NCBI RefSeq assembly: GCF_000224065.1
Contig: NZ_AFWT01000021.1
Span: forward strand, 1-64,000
Reading direction: 5' to 3'
DNA length: 64,000 nucleotides
Source: Thiorhodococcus drewsii AZ1
GTDB taxonomy: Bacteria > Pseudomonadota > Gammaproteobacteria > Chromatiales > Chromatiaceae
Shown: in pieces, positions 18,666 through 27,311 of the stretch
How the letters are laid out: the number at the start of each line of letters is the position of its first letter
Numbering within the stretch: the stretch's first letter is position 1
Position numbers and translations under genes: made by a program
Notes under the pieces: model-generated
What the model was told of the DNA's origin: nothing
Databases searched by the model: none
The model's input: the letters and a program-made list of their open reading frames with translations, nothing else

Positions 18666-19382
18666 TCACAGCCGTCCAGCCTGACGGCGGTAAGCCTCGG
18701 AGCGGCGGTCTCCGCCACGCGGACGCGGCTGAGCGCGACGGTTGAGAACGCCCTCGATCTCGGAGCAAAAGGCGGGCGTACCCAGCACCCATGCCTTGTT
18801 GGTCGCGTCGCGGACCTCCTTGAGCAAGGTCTCCGAGGCTGGCGTTTCCGCAGCCTTGGCATACTGTTCGCGGCGTGCCTTGGCGCTACGACCGAGCCGC
18901 TCGTATTCATGGTGAGGCGTCACCAGATCATCGTCCGCGCCAGTGGCGTTGGCGGCATAGCTCGACCAGCCATAGTCGGATGGATGCTCGACCAGACCGG
19001 CACGTACCGGATTGGCCTCGACATAATGCGAAATCGCCTGCAGATAGCCCTTGGGATCGACGAGCGTCGCGCGATAGCGTCCTTCCCAGAGGGTTCCCGT
19101 ACGATCATAGCGATTGTTGAAATACTGAACGTAATACCGCCCGACATATTGCATCAGCTTGCCGATACCGTTCTCGACATGGGGCGTGAGCAGCACATGG
19201 AAGTGATTCGGCATCAGCACATAGGCGTGGATATCGCACTCGAATTTCTGCGCAGCCACGTTCATCTTATCCCAGATGAACCAGTAATCATCCTCTTCGT
19301 ACAGGATTTGCTGACGGTTGTTGCCACGCTGAATAACGTGCTGCGGATAGCCGGGAAGGACGAAGCGAGGAAGGCGTGCCAT
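18666..19382 (-). CDS. REP-associated tyrosine transposase (RAYT, IS200-like Y1 domain)
   Basis: 238 residues from ATG 19382 (MARLPRFVLPGYPQHVIQRG). The HUH motif is MPNHFHVLL (His60, His62). The conserved tyrosine is in HYVEANPVRAGLV (Tyr120). GTLWEGRYRATLV is also typical. The C-terminal extension with basic residues is common in RAYTs and likely binds hairpins. RAYTs are single-copy domesticated relatives of IS200 transposases tied to REP palindromes. The nearest hairpin cluster is 3.5 kb away at 15092-15162. No flanking inverted hairpins make this gene itself look mobile. Confidence 0.9.
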   Translation of the reverse strand: MARLPRFVLPGYPQHVIQRGNNRQQILYEEDDYWFIWDKMNVAAQKFECDIHAYVLMPNHFHVLLTPHVENGIGKLMQYVGRYYVQYFNNRYDRTGTLWEGRYRATLVDPKGYLQAISHYVEANPVRAGLVEHPSDYGWSSYAANATGADDDLVTPHHEYERLGRSAKARREQYAKAAETPASETLLKEVRDATNKAWVLGTPAFCSEIEGVLNRRAQPRPRGGDRRSEAYRRQAGRL

Positions 19383-19537
19383 GATAGGGTCGGATCCGGT
19401 TGATTGACCTGAAACCAAGTATAGACGGCTTATCCAGGCTTGCTTTTCGGTCGGCACCTAACGAAACATACGGTGCCATCCCGCCCCGCTCGATCATATG
19501 TATCCGTACGACCCCATCCGATTGACGACAGCCCCAG

Positions 19538-22093
19538 ATGCCTCCCATGAATTCAGAATCGACCAAGCTCGCACTCCCCATCGATGCGGTGTTGCCCGCA
19601 CTGGACGAGGCGCTGAGCCGAGGTCACGCCCTGCTCCAAGCGCCCACCGGATCGGGCAAATCGACCGGTGTTCCGCTACGGCTGATGGGGTCTAACTGGC
19701 TTGGCGGACAGCGCATCCTCATGCTGGAACCGCGCCGGCCAGCCGCGCGCATGACCGCCGCACGCATGGCATCCGTACTGGGCGAGCCGCTCGGCGAACG
19801 TGTCGGCTATCAGGTCCGCTTCGACCGACGGATCGGGCCACGCACTCGGATCGAGGTGGTCACCGAGGGCATCCTGACCCGGCGTATCCAGTCGGATCCC
19901 GCACTTGAGGGCGTGGGCCTGCTCATCTTCGACGAATTCCACGAGCGCAACCTGACATCGGACCTGGGATTGACGCTGGCGCTGGACGCCGCGACCAACC
20001 TGCGTCCAGACCTGAAACTCCTGGTGATGTCGGCCACGCTGGACGCCGAACCCGTTGCACGGCTGCTCGGAGGTGCACCGACTCTGCGCGGCGAGGGACG
20101 CAGCTTTCCGGTCGAGATCCGCTATGCCGATCGCCAACCGGATCCAGACCCGGTGGCGGCCGTCCTCGCCGGTATTCGCCACGCCCTGCGCACCGAAGAC
20201 GGCGACATCCTGGTCTTCCTCCCCGGCGCGCGCGAGATCGACCGCTGCGTCGAGCAACTCAAGGACGCGGTGGACTCCACGACATCGATCCTCCCGCTGC
20301 ACGGAAGTCTGCCCACACAGGCTCAGGACCTGGCCCTGCTCCCAAGCACACCGGACACGCGCCGGGTGATCGTCGCCACCGACATTGCCGAAACCAGTGT
20401 CACGATCCAAGGAGTCAGAGTCGTTGTCGACAGCGGGCTCACCCGCAAGCCGCGCTTCGATCCAGGCTCCGGACTCGAACGACTCGTCACCGAGCCTGTC
20501 CCCATCGCTTCAGCCGACCAGCGAGCCGGGCGTGCCGGACGCGTCGCCCCCGGCATCTGTTATCGACTCTGGACCCGTGCTCAGGAACACGGCAGACCCG
20601 CACATCGTACTCCAGAGATCCTGCAATCGGACCTGGCTCCATTGGTCGTCGAGCTGGCTCTGTGGGGCGTCAAGGATCCCAACGCCCTCGCCTGGCTCGA
20701 TCCGCCTCCAGCTTCAGCGTGGGAGCAGGCCGTCGCGCTGCTGAAAGATCTCGGGATACTGGATGCGCGGGACGCTCTGACCCGGCTCGGCCGCGCCATG
20801 GCGCCGCTCCCCCTGCATCCGCGACTCGCGGCCATGCTGCTCGGCGCCGCGCCGCAGGCCCGCCAGACAGCGGCCGATCTTTGCGCGCTACTGACCGAGC
20901 GCGATCCCATGACATACCGTCCAGACCAGGGACGCCAAAGCGACCTGGACCTTCGGCTGCGCGCGCTTCAACAAGGTCGCGCGAAGGTCCGCATCTCCGG
21001 GATGGATGCGAACCGACTCGGCGCCATCGAACGGGTCTCGCGTCAACTGCTGGGGCTGATCAAGGACGCCTCGCCGAATCTGTCCGAGCCGTCCGGCATC
21101 CGTTCTCCCGGCGCGCTGCTGGCGCTCGCCTATCCCGACCGCATCGCCCAGCGCCGAGAAGGATCGGACGACCGCTACCTGCTGGCCTCGGGCGGCGGTG
21201 CCGTGCTGCCCCGCGACGACGCGCTCGCCGTCCATCCCTATCTGGTCGTCGCCGCACTCGACGCGCGCGGTCGGGACGGACGGATCCAGCTGGCCTTGCC
21301 GATCGATGCGTCCGAATTGCGCACGCTGTTCGACTCACGCATCGACCGCACGCAAGAGATCTTCTGGGACAGCACACGGGACGCGGTCGTCGCCCGCGAG
21401 ACCGAGCAACTGGGTGCCATCCAGCTGGCCTCGCGACCGCTGGCGCTGAACGACGGGGAGGCGACCGTTCGACTCCTACTCGAACGCATTCGCGAGCAGC
21501 CCGAGCGCGCCTTCGCCTGGACCGACTCGGCCCGCCAGATCCAGGCCCGTGTCGGCCTCATGCGCCAGATCGATCAAAACGGGGACTGGCCGGATCTCTC
21601 CCTCGAAGGGCTGCTCGAACGATTGGATGAATGGCTCGCGCCCTGGATCGTCGGACGATCGAGACTGACCGAGATCCAACGTCTCGACCTGTCCGAAATC
21701 CTGCTATCCCAATTGAGCTGGGAGCAGCGTCAACGGCTGGATCGCGAGGCACCCAGAACACTGACCACGCCGGCCGGCAACCAGCGACCGCTCGACTATG
21801 TCAGCGGCGAAGTGCCGGTGCTCGCGGTGCCGCTCCAGGAGCTGTTCGGACTGGAGGACACGCCGCGCCTGTGCAACGGCCGCGTGCCGGTCCTGCTGCA
21901 TCTGCTGTCGCCCGCGCGACGCCCCATTCAGGTCACTCAGGACCTCGCCGGATTCTGGGCCAGAGGCTACGCCGAGGTGCGCAAGGAACTGCGCGGCCGC
22001 TATCCCAAACATCAGTGGCCCGAGGATCCGACCGAGGCCCAGGCCATGGTCGGCGGAATCCGCAGGAAACGCCCGCCCGACGCGAAGCGCTGA
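19538..22093 (+). CDS. hrpB: ATP-dependent helicase HrpB (DEAH-type)
   Basis: 851 residues (ATG 19538; ATG 19547 is also possible). Superfamily 2 motifs occur in order: LLQAPTGSGKST (Walker A), LEPRRPAARMTA, TEGILTRRI, IFDEFHERN (motif II, DEFH in place of DEAH), MSATLD, ATDIAETSVTI and DQRAGRAGRVAPG (motif VI). A helicase-associated domain and the HrpB C-terminal domain (FWARGYAEVRKELRGRYPKH) follow. Length and C-terminus match HrpB rather than HrpA. Its cellular role is poorly defined in the family. It stands alone, divergent from the RAYT gene. Confidence 0.93.
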   Translation: MPPMNSESTKLALPIDAVLPALDEALSRGHALLQAPTGSGKSTGVPLRLMGSNWLGGQRILMLEPRRPAARMTAARMASVLGEPLGERVGYQVRFDRRIGPRTRIEVVTEGILTRRIQSDPALEGVGLLIFDEFHERNLTSDLGLTLALDAATNLRPDLKLLVMSATLDAEPVARLLGGAPTLRGEGRSFPVEIRYADRQPDPDPVAAVLAGIRHALRTEDGDILVFLPGAREIDRCVEQLKDAVDSTTSILPLHGSLPTQAQDLALLPSTPDTRRVIVATDIAETSVTIQGVRVVVDSGLTRKPRFDPGSGLERLVTEPVPIASADQRAGRAGRVAPGICYRLWTRAQEHGRPAHRTPEILQSDLAPLVVELALWGVKDPNALAWLDPPPASAWEQAVALLKDLGILDARDALTRLGRAMAPLPLHPRLAAMLLGAAPQARQTAADLCALLTERDPMTYRPDQGRQSDLDLRLRALQQGRAKVRISGMDANRLGAIERVSRQLLGLIKDASPNLSEPSGIRSPGALLALAYPDRIAQRREGSDDRYLLASGGGAVLPRDDALAVHPYLVVAALDARGRDGRIQLALPIDASELRTLFDSRIDRTQEIFWDSTRDAVVARETEQLGAIQLASRPLALNDGEATVRLLLERIREQPERAFAWTDSARQIQARVGLMRQIDQNGDWPDLSLEGLLERLDEWLAPWIVGRSRLTEIQRLDLSEILLSQLSWEQRQRLDREAPRTLTTPAGNQRPLDYVSGEVPVLAVPLQELFGLEDTPRLCNGRVPVLLHLLSPARRPIQVTQDLAGFWARGYAEVRKELRGRYPKHQWPEDPTEAQAMVGGIRRKRPPDAKR

Positions 22094-22255
22094 ACGCCCA
22101 TCCTGAGCCCTGTTCCTTAACCCGCCGGCCTCGGACTATCATTGCGACGGATGGCGAGAGATCGGATCCAACCGAAACAAAAACCGATCGGTTATGAAGC
22201 AAGCGGCCAACCACGCTGACCGCACGACCGACAGGCCTCGACGAGGAAGAGACAG

Positions 22256-22990
22256 ATGAAAGATACGAGAATCGCACTCTTTGCCCTGCTGACCGCGAGC
22301 TGCACCGCATTCGCCGCACACGGTCACTGGGGCTATTCGGGGGCCGAGGGGCCGGATCACTGGGGCGAACTCGACCGGACCTTCAGCGTCTGCGGCAACG
22401 GCAAGAACCAGTCACCGGTCGACCTGACCGAATTCATCGACGCCCAGCTACCGCCGATCGGCTTCCACTACCAGCCTGGCGGCGAGGAGGAGGAGAACAA
22501 CGGCCATAGCATCCAGATCGATTACGCCAAGGGCAGCAACATCAGCCTCAACGGCCACGAATACGCGCTCAAGCAGTACCATTTCCATACACCTAGCGAA
22601 AACCACGTCCGAGGCAAGGCGTTCCCGATGGAGGCCCACCTGGTTCACGTCGACGCGCATGGCAAGATCGCAGTCATCGCGGTCATGATCCAGGAAGGCG
22701 CGGAGAATCCCGCCCTGACCGAGGCCTGGTCACACATGCCGGAACAGCCCGAAACCAAGGTACATCTGGATCATTTGGTATCCGCCGAGGACCTGCTGCC
22801 CAAAAACCGCGACTATTACCGCTTCACCGGCTCGCTCACCACCCCGCCCTGCACCGAGGGTGTCGCCTGGCTGGTGATGAAGGAACCGGTCACGGCCTCG
22901 GCCGACCAGATCCACAAATTCGCCCGCGTGATGGGACACCCGAACAACCGCCCGATCCAGGCGGCCAATCATCGCGTGATTCTCGAATAG
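22256..22990 (+). CDS. cah: Periplasmic alpha-type carbonic anhydrase
   Basis: 244 residues with a signal peptide (cleavage likely after FAA, residue 21). The zinc ligands are His109 and His111 in QYHFHTPSEN and His128 in MEAHLVHV. FTGSLTTPPCTEGVAW is the substrate-pocket block, and the two Cys of alpha enzymes (FSVCGNGKNQSP and PPCTEG) are present. It interconverts CO2 and bicarbonate in the periplasm, plausibly feeding inorganic carbon to an autotroph. An AGGAAGAG site precedes the start. The gene lies 11 bp before mobA, and the two could be co-transcribed although functionally unrelated. Confidence 0.95.
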   Translation: MKDTRIALFALLTASCTAFAAHGHWGYSGAEGPDHWGELDRTFSVCGNGKNQSPVDLTEFIDAQLPPIGFHYQPGGEEEENNGHSIQIDYAKGSNISLNGHEYALKQYHFHTPSENHVRGKAFPMEAHLVHVDAHGKIAVIAVMIQEGAENPALTEAWSHMPEQPETKVHLDHLVSAEDLLPKNRDYYRFTGSLTTPPCTEGVAWLVMKEPVTASADQIHKFARVMGHPNNRPIQAANHRVILE

Positions 22991-23001
22991 GGACCCGCGC
23001 C

Positions 23002-23610
23002 TTGAGCCCAGACAAAGCCTCGACCACCGGCGTCATCCTCGCAGGCGGTCGAGCGCGCCGCATGGAGGGTCTGGACAAGGGACTGATCCGGCTCGCCGAA
23101 CGCCCCTTGATCGAATGGGCCATCGAGGCACTGGCACCTCAGGTCGACTCGATCTTGATCAGCGCCAATCGCAACCTCCAGCACTACGCGCGCTATGGCT
23201 ACCCGGTCATCGGCGATCTCCAGAGCGGATTCCAGGGACCGCTGGCCGGATGTCTCGCCGCCATGCTGGCCGCACGCACCGACTGGATCCTCACCCTGCC
23301 CTGCGACGCCCCGCTCGCGCCAACGGATCTGCGCGCCCGACTTGGCGCATCGCTCGCGGCCGAGAACGCGGATCTTGCCATCGCCAGCGACGGACATCGG
23401 CGCCAGTCACTGCATGCATTGATCCGAGCGTCGCTCGACGCGGATCTGCGCAGCTTTCTCGACGGAACGGAACGTAAGGTGGGTGTCTGGCAGAACCGCC
23501 ACCAACTGGCCGTCGCCGACTTCAGCGACCAGCCCGAGCGCTTCCTGAACATCAACACGCAGGCGGATCTCGCCCAACTCGAACGCTGGCGCGCCGCCGA
23601 TAGCGGGTAG
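23002..23610 (+). CDS. mobA: Molybdenum cofactor guanylyltransferase MobA
   Basis: 202 residues from a TTG start at 23002, preceded by AGGGA. The N-terminal GTP-binding loop GVILAGGRARRMEGLDKGLI is diagnostic for MobA. DLQSGFQGPLAGCLAAM and LTLPCDAPLAP carry the metal-binding Asp, and the C-terminus NINTQADLAQLE is also typical. It attaches GMP to molybdopterin to make the bis-MGD cofactor of DMSO-reductase-family enzymes. Only 11 bp separate it from the carbonic anhydrase gene. The next gene, hsp20, has its own promoter. Confidence 0.93.
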   Translation: MSPDKASTTGVILAGGRARRMEGLDKGLIRLAERPLIEWAIEALAPQVDSILISANRNLQHYARYGYPVIGDLQSGFQGPLAGCLAAMLAARTDWILTLPCDAPLAPTDLRARLGASLAAENADLAIASDGHRRQSLHALIRASLDADLRSFLDGTERKVGVWQNRHQLAVADFSDQPERFLNINTQADLAQLERWRAADSG

Positions 23611-23613
23611 CGC

Positions 23614-23642
23614 TTGACATTCCACGCTCGCATTTTTACTTT
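23614..23642 (+). promoter_or_regulatory. Candidate promoter of the small heat-shock gene
   Basis: TTGACA at 23614-23619 is a perfect -35 hexamer. TACTTT at 23637-23642 follows after 17 bp and could be the -10. It overlaps the end of mobA. The predicted 5' leader of about 75-85 nt is long enough for the RNA thermometer described at 23706-23728. A sigma-32 promoter cannot be excluded; no strong CCCCAT-type -10 is seen. Confidence 0.5.
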
Positions 23643-23705
23643 ACATAACACAAGCGCTCATTCGAGGCTTGAAGACAACGCGGTTCGTTGAGAACGCCTG
23701 ATTCA

Positions 23706-23728
23706 CATATTGCTCTCATGAGGATATG
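23706..23728 (+). promoter_or_regulatory. ROSE-type RNA thermometer hairpin covering the ribosome binding site
   Basis: The leader folds C23706-T23711 against G23723-G23728 (C-G, A-U, U-A, A-U, U-A, U-G), then a bulged G23712, then C23713-C23715 against G23720-G23722, closing a UCAU loop. The 5' arm contains UUGCU with the bulged G, the signature of ROSE elements, and the 3' arm contains the AGGA Shine-Dalgarno at 23721-23724. A second, weaker hairpin is possible just upstream (AGGC 23665-23668 with GCCT 23696-23699, AACG 23677-23680 with CGTT 23686-23689). Warming would melt the G-bulged helix and expose the AGGA. Confidence 0.78.
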
Positions 23729-23731
23729 CTA

Positions 23732-24196
23732 TTGAATAACATTGATTTTTCCCCACTCTTCCGTTCCATGATCGGCTTCGACCGCATGACCTCGGCGCTC
23801 GAAAACGCCTCTCGGTCCGAGTCGGGCGGTTATCCTCCCTACAACATCGAGGCCAGCGGTGAGAACGACTACCGCATCACCATGGCGGTCGCCGGCTTCT
23901 CCCAGAAGGACTTGAGCCTGGAGGTCCGGGAGAACATCCTCACCGTATCCGGCGGACGACCCGATGAAGAGGACGGTGCCCGCCGCTTCCTCTATCGCGG
24001 CATCGCCAACCGCAGCTTCGAGCGCAAGTTCCAGCTTGCCGACTACGTCAAGGTGGTGGATGCGCGGCTCGAAAACGGGTTGCTGCACATCGACCTGCGA
24101 CGCGAGATCCCCGAGGCCATGAAACCGCGCAAGATCGAGATCCGAGGCGACAGTCGCCGCTGCATCGACGGATCGGCCAATGAGGCCGCCGCCTGA
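23732..24196 (+). CDS. ibpA: Small heat-shock protein, IbpA-like (Hsp20)
   Basis: I place the start at TTG 23732, giving 154 residues. MNNIDFSPLFRSMIGFDRM then lines up without overhang with the IbpA N-terminus, and the AGGA is 7 nt away. The nearby ATG at 23726 has only one base between it and AGGA. The alpha-crystallin domain follows (YPPYNIEASGENDYRITMAV, SLEVRENILTVSGG, RGIANRSFERKFQL, ENGLLHIDLRREIPE) with a C-terminal RKIEI, an IxI-type oligomerisation motif. It holds aggregating proteins for the disaggregation machinery. Control is likely by the hairpin at 23706-23728, and a terminator follows. Confidence 0.92.
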   Translation: MNNIDFSPLFRSMIGFDRMTSALENASRSESGGYPPYNIEASGENDYRITMAVAGFSQKDLSLEVRENILTVSGGRPDEEDGARRFLYRGIANRSFERKFQLADYVKVVDARLENGLLHIDLRREIPEAMKPRKIEIRGDSRRCIDGSANEAAA

Positions 24197-24217
24197 TCCC
24201 CGTGATCGGATAGGAGA

Positions 24218-24242
24218 CGCCGGGCATTCACCCGGCGTTTTT
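24218..24242 (+). terminator. Rho-independent terminator after the hsp20 gene
   Basis: CGCCGGG 24218-24224 pairs with CCCGGCG 24231-24237 around CATTCA, and a T5 run follows at 24238-24242. It lies 21 bp after the hsp20 stop codon. Confidence 0.85.
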
Positions 24243-24376
24243 CGTCTCGACGACCGCTGCGGCAGTCCGGCCGTCTCGACCTTGCGCGATCGACATCCCG
24301 CAGCCACCATCATGATCGTCCCCGCTCTCGGCGCACCGTGCGCCGATTCAACGCGTCCCTTTCGAAGATCACACCC

Positions 24377-25738
24377 ATGATGTCCAAGCCAGCCTCCATC
24401 CCTCTCATACTCTGTCTGTCGCTGCTGCTGCCGCTGTCATCGGCCCAGGCCGCGCTGCCCTTTGCCCTGGACGGCAAACCGCTGCCGAGCCTGGCGCCCA
24501 TGCTGGAGCAGGTGGTGCCGGCGGTCGTCAACGTATCGACCGTCACCCGGATCGAGGCCGCCGACCACCCGCTGCTGCGCGATCCCTTTTTCCGTTATTT
24601 CTTCGATGTCCCCCAACAGCAGCGTCGACGCGAAAACAACAGCCTGGGCTCCGGGATCATCGTCGATGCCCGGCGCGGACTGGTGCTCACCAACTATCAC
24701 GTCATCGCCAAGGCGGACGAGATCAAGGTCACCCTACATGACGGACGCACCCTGAACGCCACGCTCGTCGGCAACGACCCGGACACCGACGTCGCCGTGC
24801 TGCGCATCCCGGCCAAAGGTTTGAAGGCGCTCGCGTTTTCCGACTCGGACACCCTGCGGGTCGGCGATTTCGTGGTCGCCATCGGCAATCCATTCGGACT
24901 GAAGCAGACCGTCACCTCCGGCATCGTCAGCGGACTCGGCCGGACCGGACTCGGGATCGAGGGATATGAGAACTTCATCCAGACGGACGCCTCCATCAAT
25001 CCGGGCAACTCGGGCGGTCCCCTGGTCAATCTGCGCGGCGAACTGGTCGGCATGAACACGGCTATCCTGGCCCCCGGCGGCGGCAACATCGGCATCGGCT
25101 TCGCCATTCCGGCCAACATGGCGCGCTCCATCATGGAGCAACTGGTGGAGTTCGGCGCGGTCAGACGCGGACTCTTCGGTGTCCGGGTACAGGATTTGAC
25201 CGACGAATTGGCCAGCGCATTGGACCTGAAGGATCATGACGGCGCACTGGTGGCGGATGTGGATCCAGGCTCGGCCGCCGAGGAGGCGGGTCTGCGTCAA
25301 GGCGACCTCATCCTCGCCGTCAACGGCAAGCCGATCGGCGGATCCTCCGATCTGCGCAATCGCTTCGGACTGCTGCGGATCGGTGAGCGGGTGGATCTGG
25401 ATATCGTGCGACGCGGCAAGGAGCGTCATCTGACGGGTGAAATCGGCGATCCCTACCGCAGCTTCGTGCCTGGCAAACGGATCTCATCCAGCCTCGACGG
25501 CGCGCTCTTCGGCGAATTCAGCCACAGCGGCGGAGTTCCAGCGATCCCGGTGGGCAGCGTCGAGCCCAACAGCTCGGCCTGGAATGCGGGGCTACGCGAA
25601 GGGGACCGCATCATCCAGGTCAATGGCCAGGAGATCGCGCGACTGCGTGACATCAGGGACGTGCTCAAGCGTTCGCGCGGGCTCTACAGCCTGCGCATCC
25701 AACGCGGCGACGAATTGCTCGTGCTTTCCCGACGTTGA
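24377..25738 (+). CDS. degQ: Periplasmic Do-like serine endoprotease (DegQ/DegP type)
   Basis: 453 residues from ATG 24377 (or 24380), beginning with a signal peptide cut after SAQA. The trypsin-like triad is His108 (LTNYHVIA), Asp138 (DPDTDVAVL) and Ser212 (NPGNSGGPL). Two PDZ domains follow: about 255-345 (ADVDPGSAAEEAGLRQGDLI) and about 370-450 (GSVEPNSSAWNAGLREGDRI). The length and the short linker loop resemble DegQ more than DegP. It degrades or refolds damaged envelope proteins. The gene directly follows the heat-shock gene but is separated by a terminator, so it must have its own promoter in the 130-bp gap. Confidence 0.93.
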   Translation: MMSKPASIPLILCLSLLLPLSSAQAALPFALDGKPLPSLAPMLEQVVPAVVNVSTVTRIEAADHPLLRDPFFRYFFDVPQQQRRRENNSLGSGIIVDARRGLVLTNYHVIAKADEIKVTLHDGRTLNATLVGNDPDTDVAVLRIPAKGLKALAFSDSDTLRVGDFVVAIGNPFGLKQTVTSGIVSGLGRTGLGIEGYENFIQTDASINPGNSGGPLVNLRGELVGMNTAILAPGGGNIGIGFAIPANMARSIMEQLVEFGAVRRGLFGVRVQDLTDELASALDLKDHDGALVADVDPGSAAEEAGLRQGDLILAVNGKPIGGSSDLRNRFGLLRIGERVDLDIVRRGKERHLTGEIGDPYRSFVPGKRISSSLDGALFGEFSHSGGVPAIPVGSVEPNSSAWNAGLREGDRIIQVNGQEIARLRDIRDVLKRSRGLYSLRIQRGDELLVLSRR

Positions 25739-25842
25739 CCCGTCCGGGTCGCCGATTCAGCAGGGGTTCAGGGTCGACACACTAGGATGGCCTCCAAGAC
25801 GGTGGATTTGGCCCCCGTCTCAGGACCCGAGGAGACCATCCG

Positions 25843-26187
25843 ATGAGCCACGTTTCCACGAATTCCCATGCACCGAAACTCACGCGACTAGTGACCCTCT
25901 TTTCCGCCATCCTTGTCGCAGGTTCCCTAGCGCTTCCAGCAACCGCGTCCGCCGGCGGACGCGGCTGGGACTCCCACCGTCACGCGGACCGCTGGGACTC
26001 ACCAGCACCGCGTCACTTCAGACATCATCACCACCACCGCAAGCATCACCACCGTCGGCACCACCATCGCGACCATCGGCGGACCTATGTCTACGACTAC
26101 GGCTACCGGCCTAGAGTGGTCTACAAGAAACGCTGGCCGCATCACCACCGCCGCGATGGAGTCACCATCATCTATCGCGACTATTGA
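25843..26187 (+). CDS. Small exported His-rich protein
   Basis: 114 residues, ATG 25843 after a GAGGAG site. The signal peptide ends at ATASA (residue 37). The mature protein of about 77 residues begins GGRGWDSHRHADRW, has a dense His/Arg tract (residues 57-80, many HHH clusters) and ends with Tyr/Arg-rich YGYRPRVVYKKRWPHHH. Such composition would bind Ni, Zn or Cu, or polyanions. No known family is recognised. It lies upstream of a PepSY protein and a PhoP/PhoQ-like system and could be part of the same metal or envelope-stress response, but that is inference. Confidence 0.75.
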   Translation: MSHVSTNSHAPKLTRLVTLFSAILVAGSLALPATASAGGRGWDSHRHADRWDSPAPRHFRHHHHHRKHHHRRHHHRDHRRTYVYDYGYRPRVVYKKRWPHHHRRDGVTIIYRDY

Positions 26188-26328
26188 CCCGGCACCATCG
26201 GTGCGCGCGCCATGGACAGGCGCCCGACCGATCGACAGACCCGCAACATCCGCACGCGTCCACACCGCGACACGCCCGGACTGTGCTAGATTCCCGCAGA
26301 CCGTCACAGGCACGGGAGCCGATCCGAC

Positions 26329-26559
26329 ATGCAATTGTCTACGTTCATTCTGGCCGCCTTACTGCTTTGCATGGCGCCACCGACCACCTGGGCCGGATCC
26401 GGACAGGGCGGACAGATGTCGCCCGACCGGGCCGGCGAAATCGCGCGCCGCCAAACCGGAGGCCGCGTGCTGGCCGTCCAATCTGCCAACGGGGGCTACC
26501 GCGTGAAGGTCCTGACCCCCGATGGCCAGGTGCGCTATGTCTTCGTACCCAACCGCTGA
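26329..26559 (+). CDS. Small exported PepSY-like protein
   Basis: 76 residues with a signal peptide (MQLSTFILAALLLCMAPPTT, cut after TWA). The mature part (MSPDRAGEIARRQTGGRVLA, then GGYRVKVLTPDGQVRYVFV) has the single PepSY-repeat pattern: a short helix followed by strands ending in a VxVD/VFV type edge. Genes of this kind often precede PhoP/PhoQ-like pairs, as here, where the response regulator begins 53 bp later. The role may be periplasmic modulation of the sensor or of proteases; this is inferred from context. Confidence 0.75.
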   Translation: MQLSTFILAALLLCMAPPTTWAGSGQGGQMSPDRAGEIARRQTGGRVLAVQSANGGYRVKVLTPDGQVRYVFVPNR

Positions 26560-26612
26560 GCAGGTGGCCGTATCGCACGCCGCCCGACCCTATCGCCGAC
26601 AGACACCAACGC

Positions 26613-27311
26613 ATGCGCATCCTGATCATTGAGGACGAGCCCGAACTCCGTCGCCAAATCGCCACCCGACTCTCGCAGGACGACTGCGAGGTCGAGGGCA
26701 CCGGCGACGGCCAGGAGGGTCTCTATCTCGCAAGCGAATACGCCTTCGACGCCGCCATCATCGATCTTGGCCTGCCTGGCCTTTCCGGGCTCGACATCAT
26801 CCGCCGACTGCGCGCCAAGGAGAGCCTCCTGCCGATCCTCATTCTCACCGCGCGCGACCGCTGGGAGGACAAGGTCGAGGGATTGGAGGCCGGCGCCGAC
26901 GACTATCTGGCCAAGCCCTTCCATCAAGAGGAACTGCTCGCGCGGATCCGGGCACTGATCCGGCGTGCCGCCGGAACCGCCTCGCAGGAACTGCACCTGG
27001 GACCTATGCGACTGGACCTGACCGCCCAGAAGGTCTGGATGCGGGATCGACCGGTCGAGATCACCGCCTACGAATACCGTCTGCTCGAACAATTGGCCGC
27101 CAGCCGGGGCAAGGTGCTCTCAAAGCAGGATCTCGCCGACCGTCTCTATCCGCACGACGAGGACCGCGAGAGCAACGTAATCGAGGTGCTGGTCGGGCGT
27201 CTGCGCCGCAAGCTCGACCCGGACGGTTCGCTCAATCCGATCGAGACGCTGCGCGGACGCGGCTACCGCCTGGCACTGGGCGACGACTCAGACAAGGATC
27301 CGGCTGGATGA
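26613..27311 (+). CDS. OmpR/PhoP-type response regulator
   Basis: 232 residues from ATG 26613 (MRILIIEDEPELRRQIATRL). Receiver domain residues 1-115 carry the acidic pair (EDE), phospho-acceptor Asp51 (AAIIDLGLPG) and Lys101 (YLAKPFH). A winged-helix DNA-binding domain occupies about 130-225 (EITAYEYRLLEQLAASRGKV, VIEVLVGRLRRKLD, TLRGRGYRL). The sequence is closest in style to PhoP/QseB regulators. The stop overlaps the start of the downstream sensor kinase gene by 4 bp (ATGA). Target genes are unknown; the PepSY and His-rich genes just upstream are candidates. Confidence 0.93.
   Translation: MRILIIEDEPELRRQIATRLSQDDCEVEGTGDGQEGLYLASEYAFDAAIIDLGLPGLSGLDIIRRLRAKESLLPILILTARDRWEDKVEGLEAGADDYLAKPFHQEELLARIRALIRRAAGTASQELHLGPMRLDLTAQKVWMRDRPVEITAYEYRLLEQLAASRGKVLSKQDLADRLYPHDEDRESNVIEVLVGRLRRKLDPDGSLNPIETLRGRGYRLALGDDSDKDPAG

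Noticed and set aside
26013-26080. CAC/CAT-rich tract as a DNA tandem repeat or CRISPR-like array
   Set aside because: It is the coding sequence for the His/Arg tract of the small exported protein, with no spacer structure.
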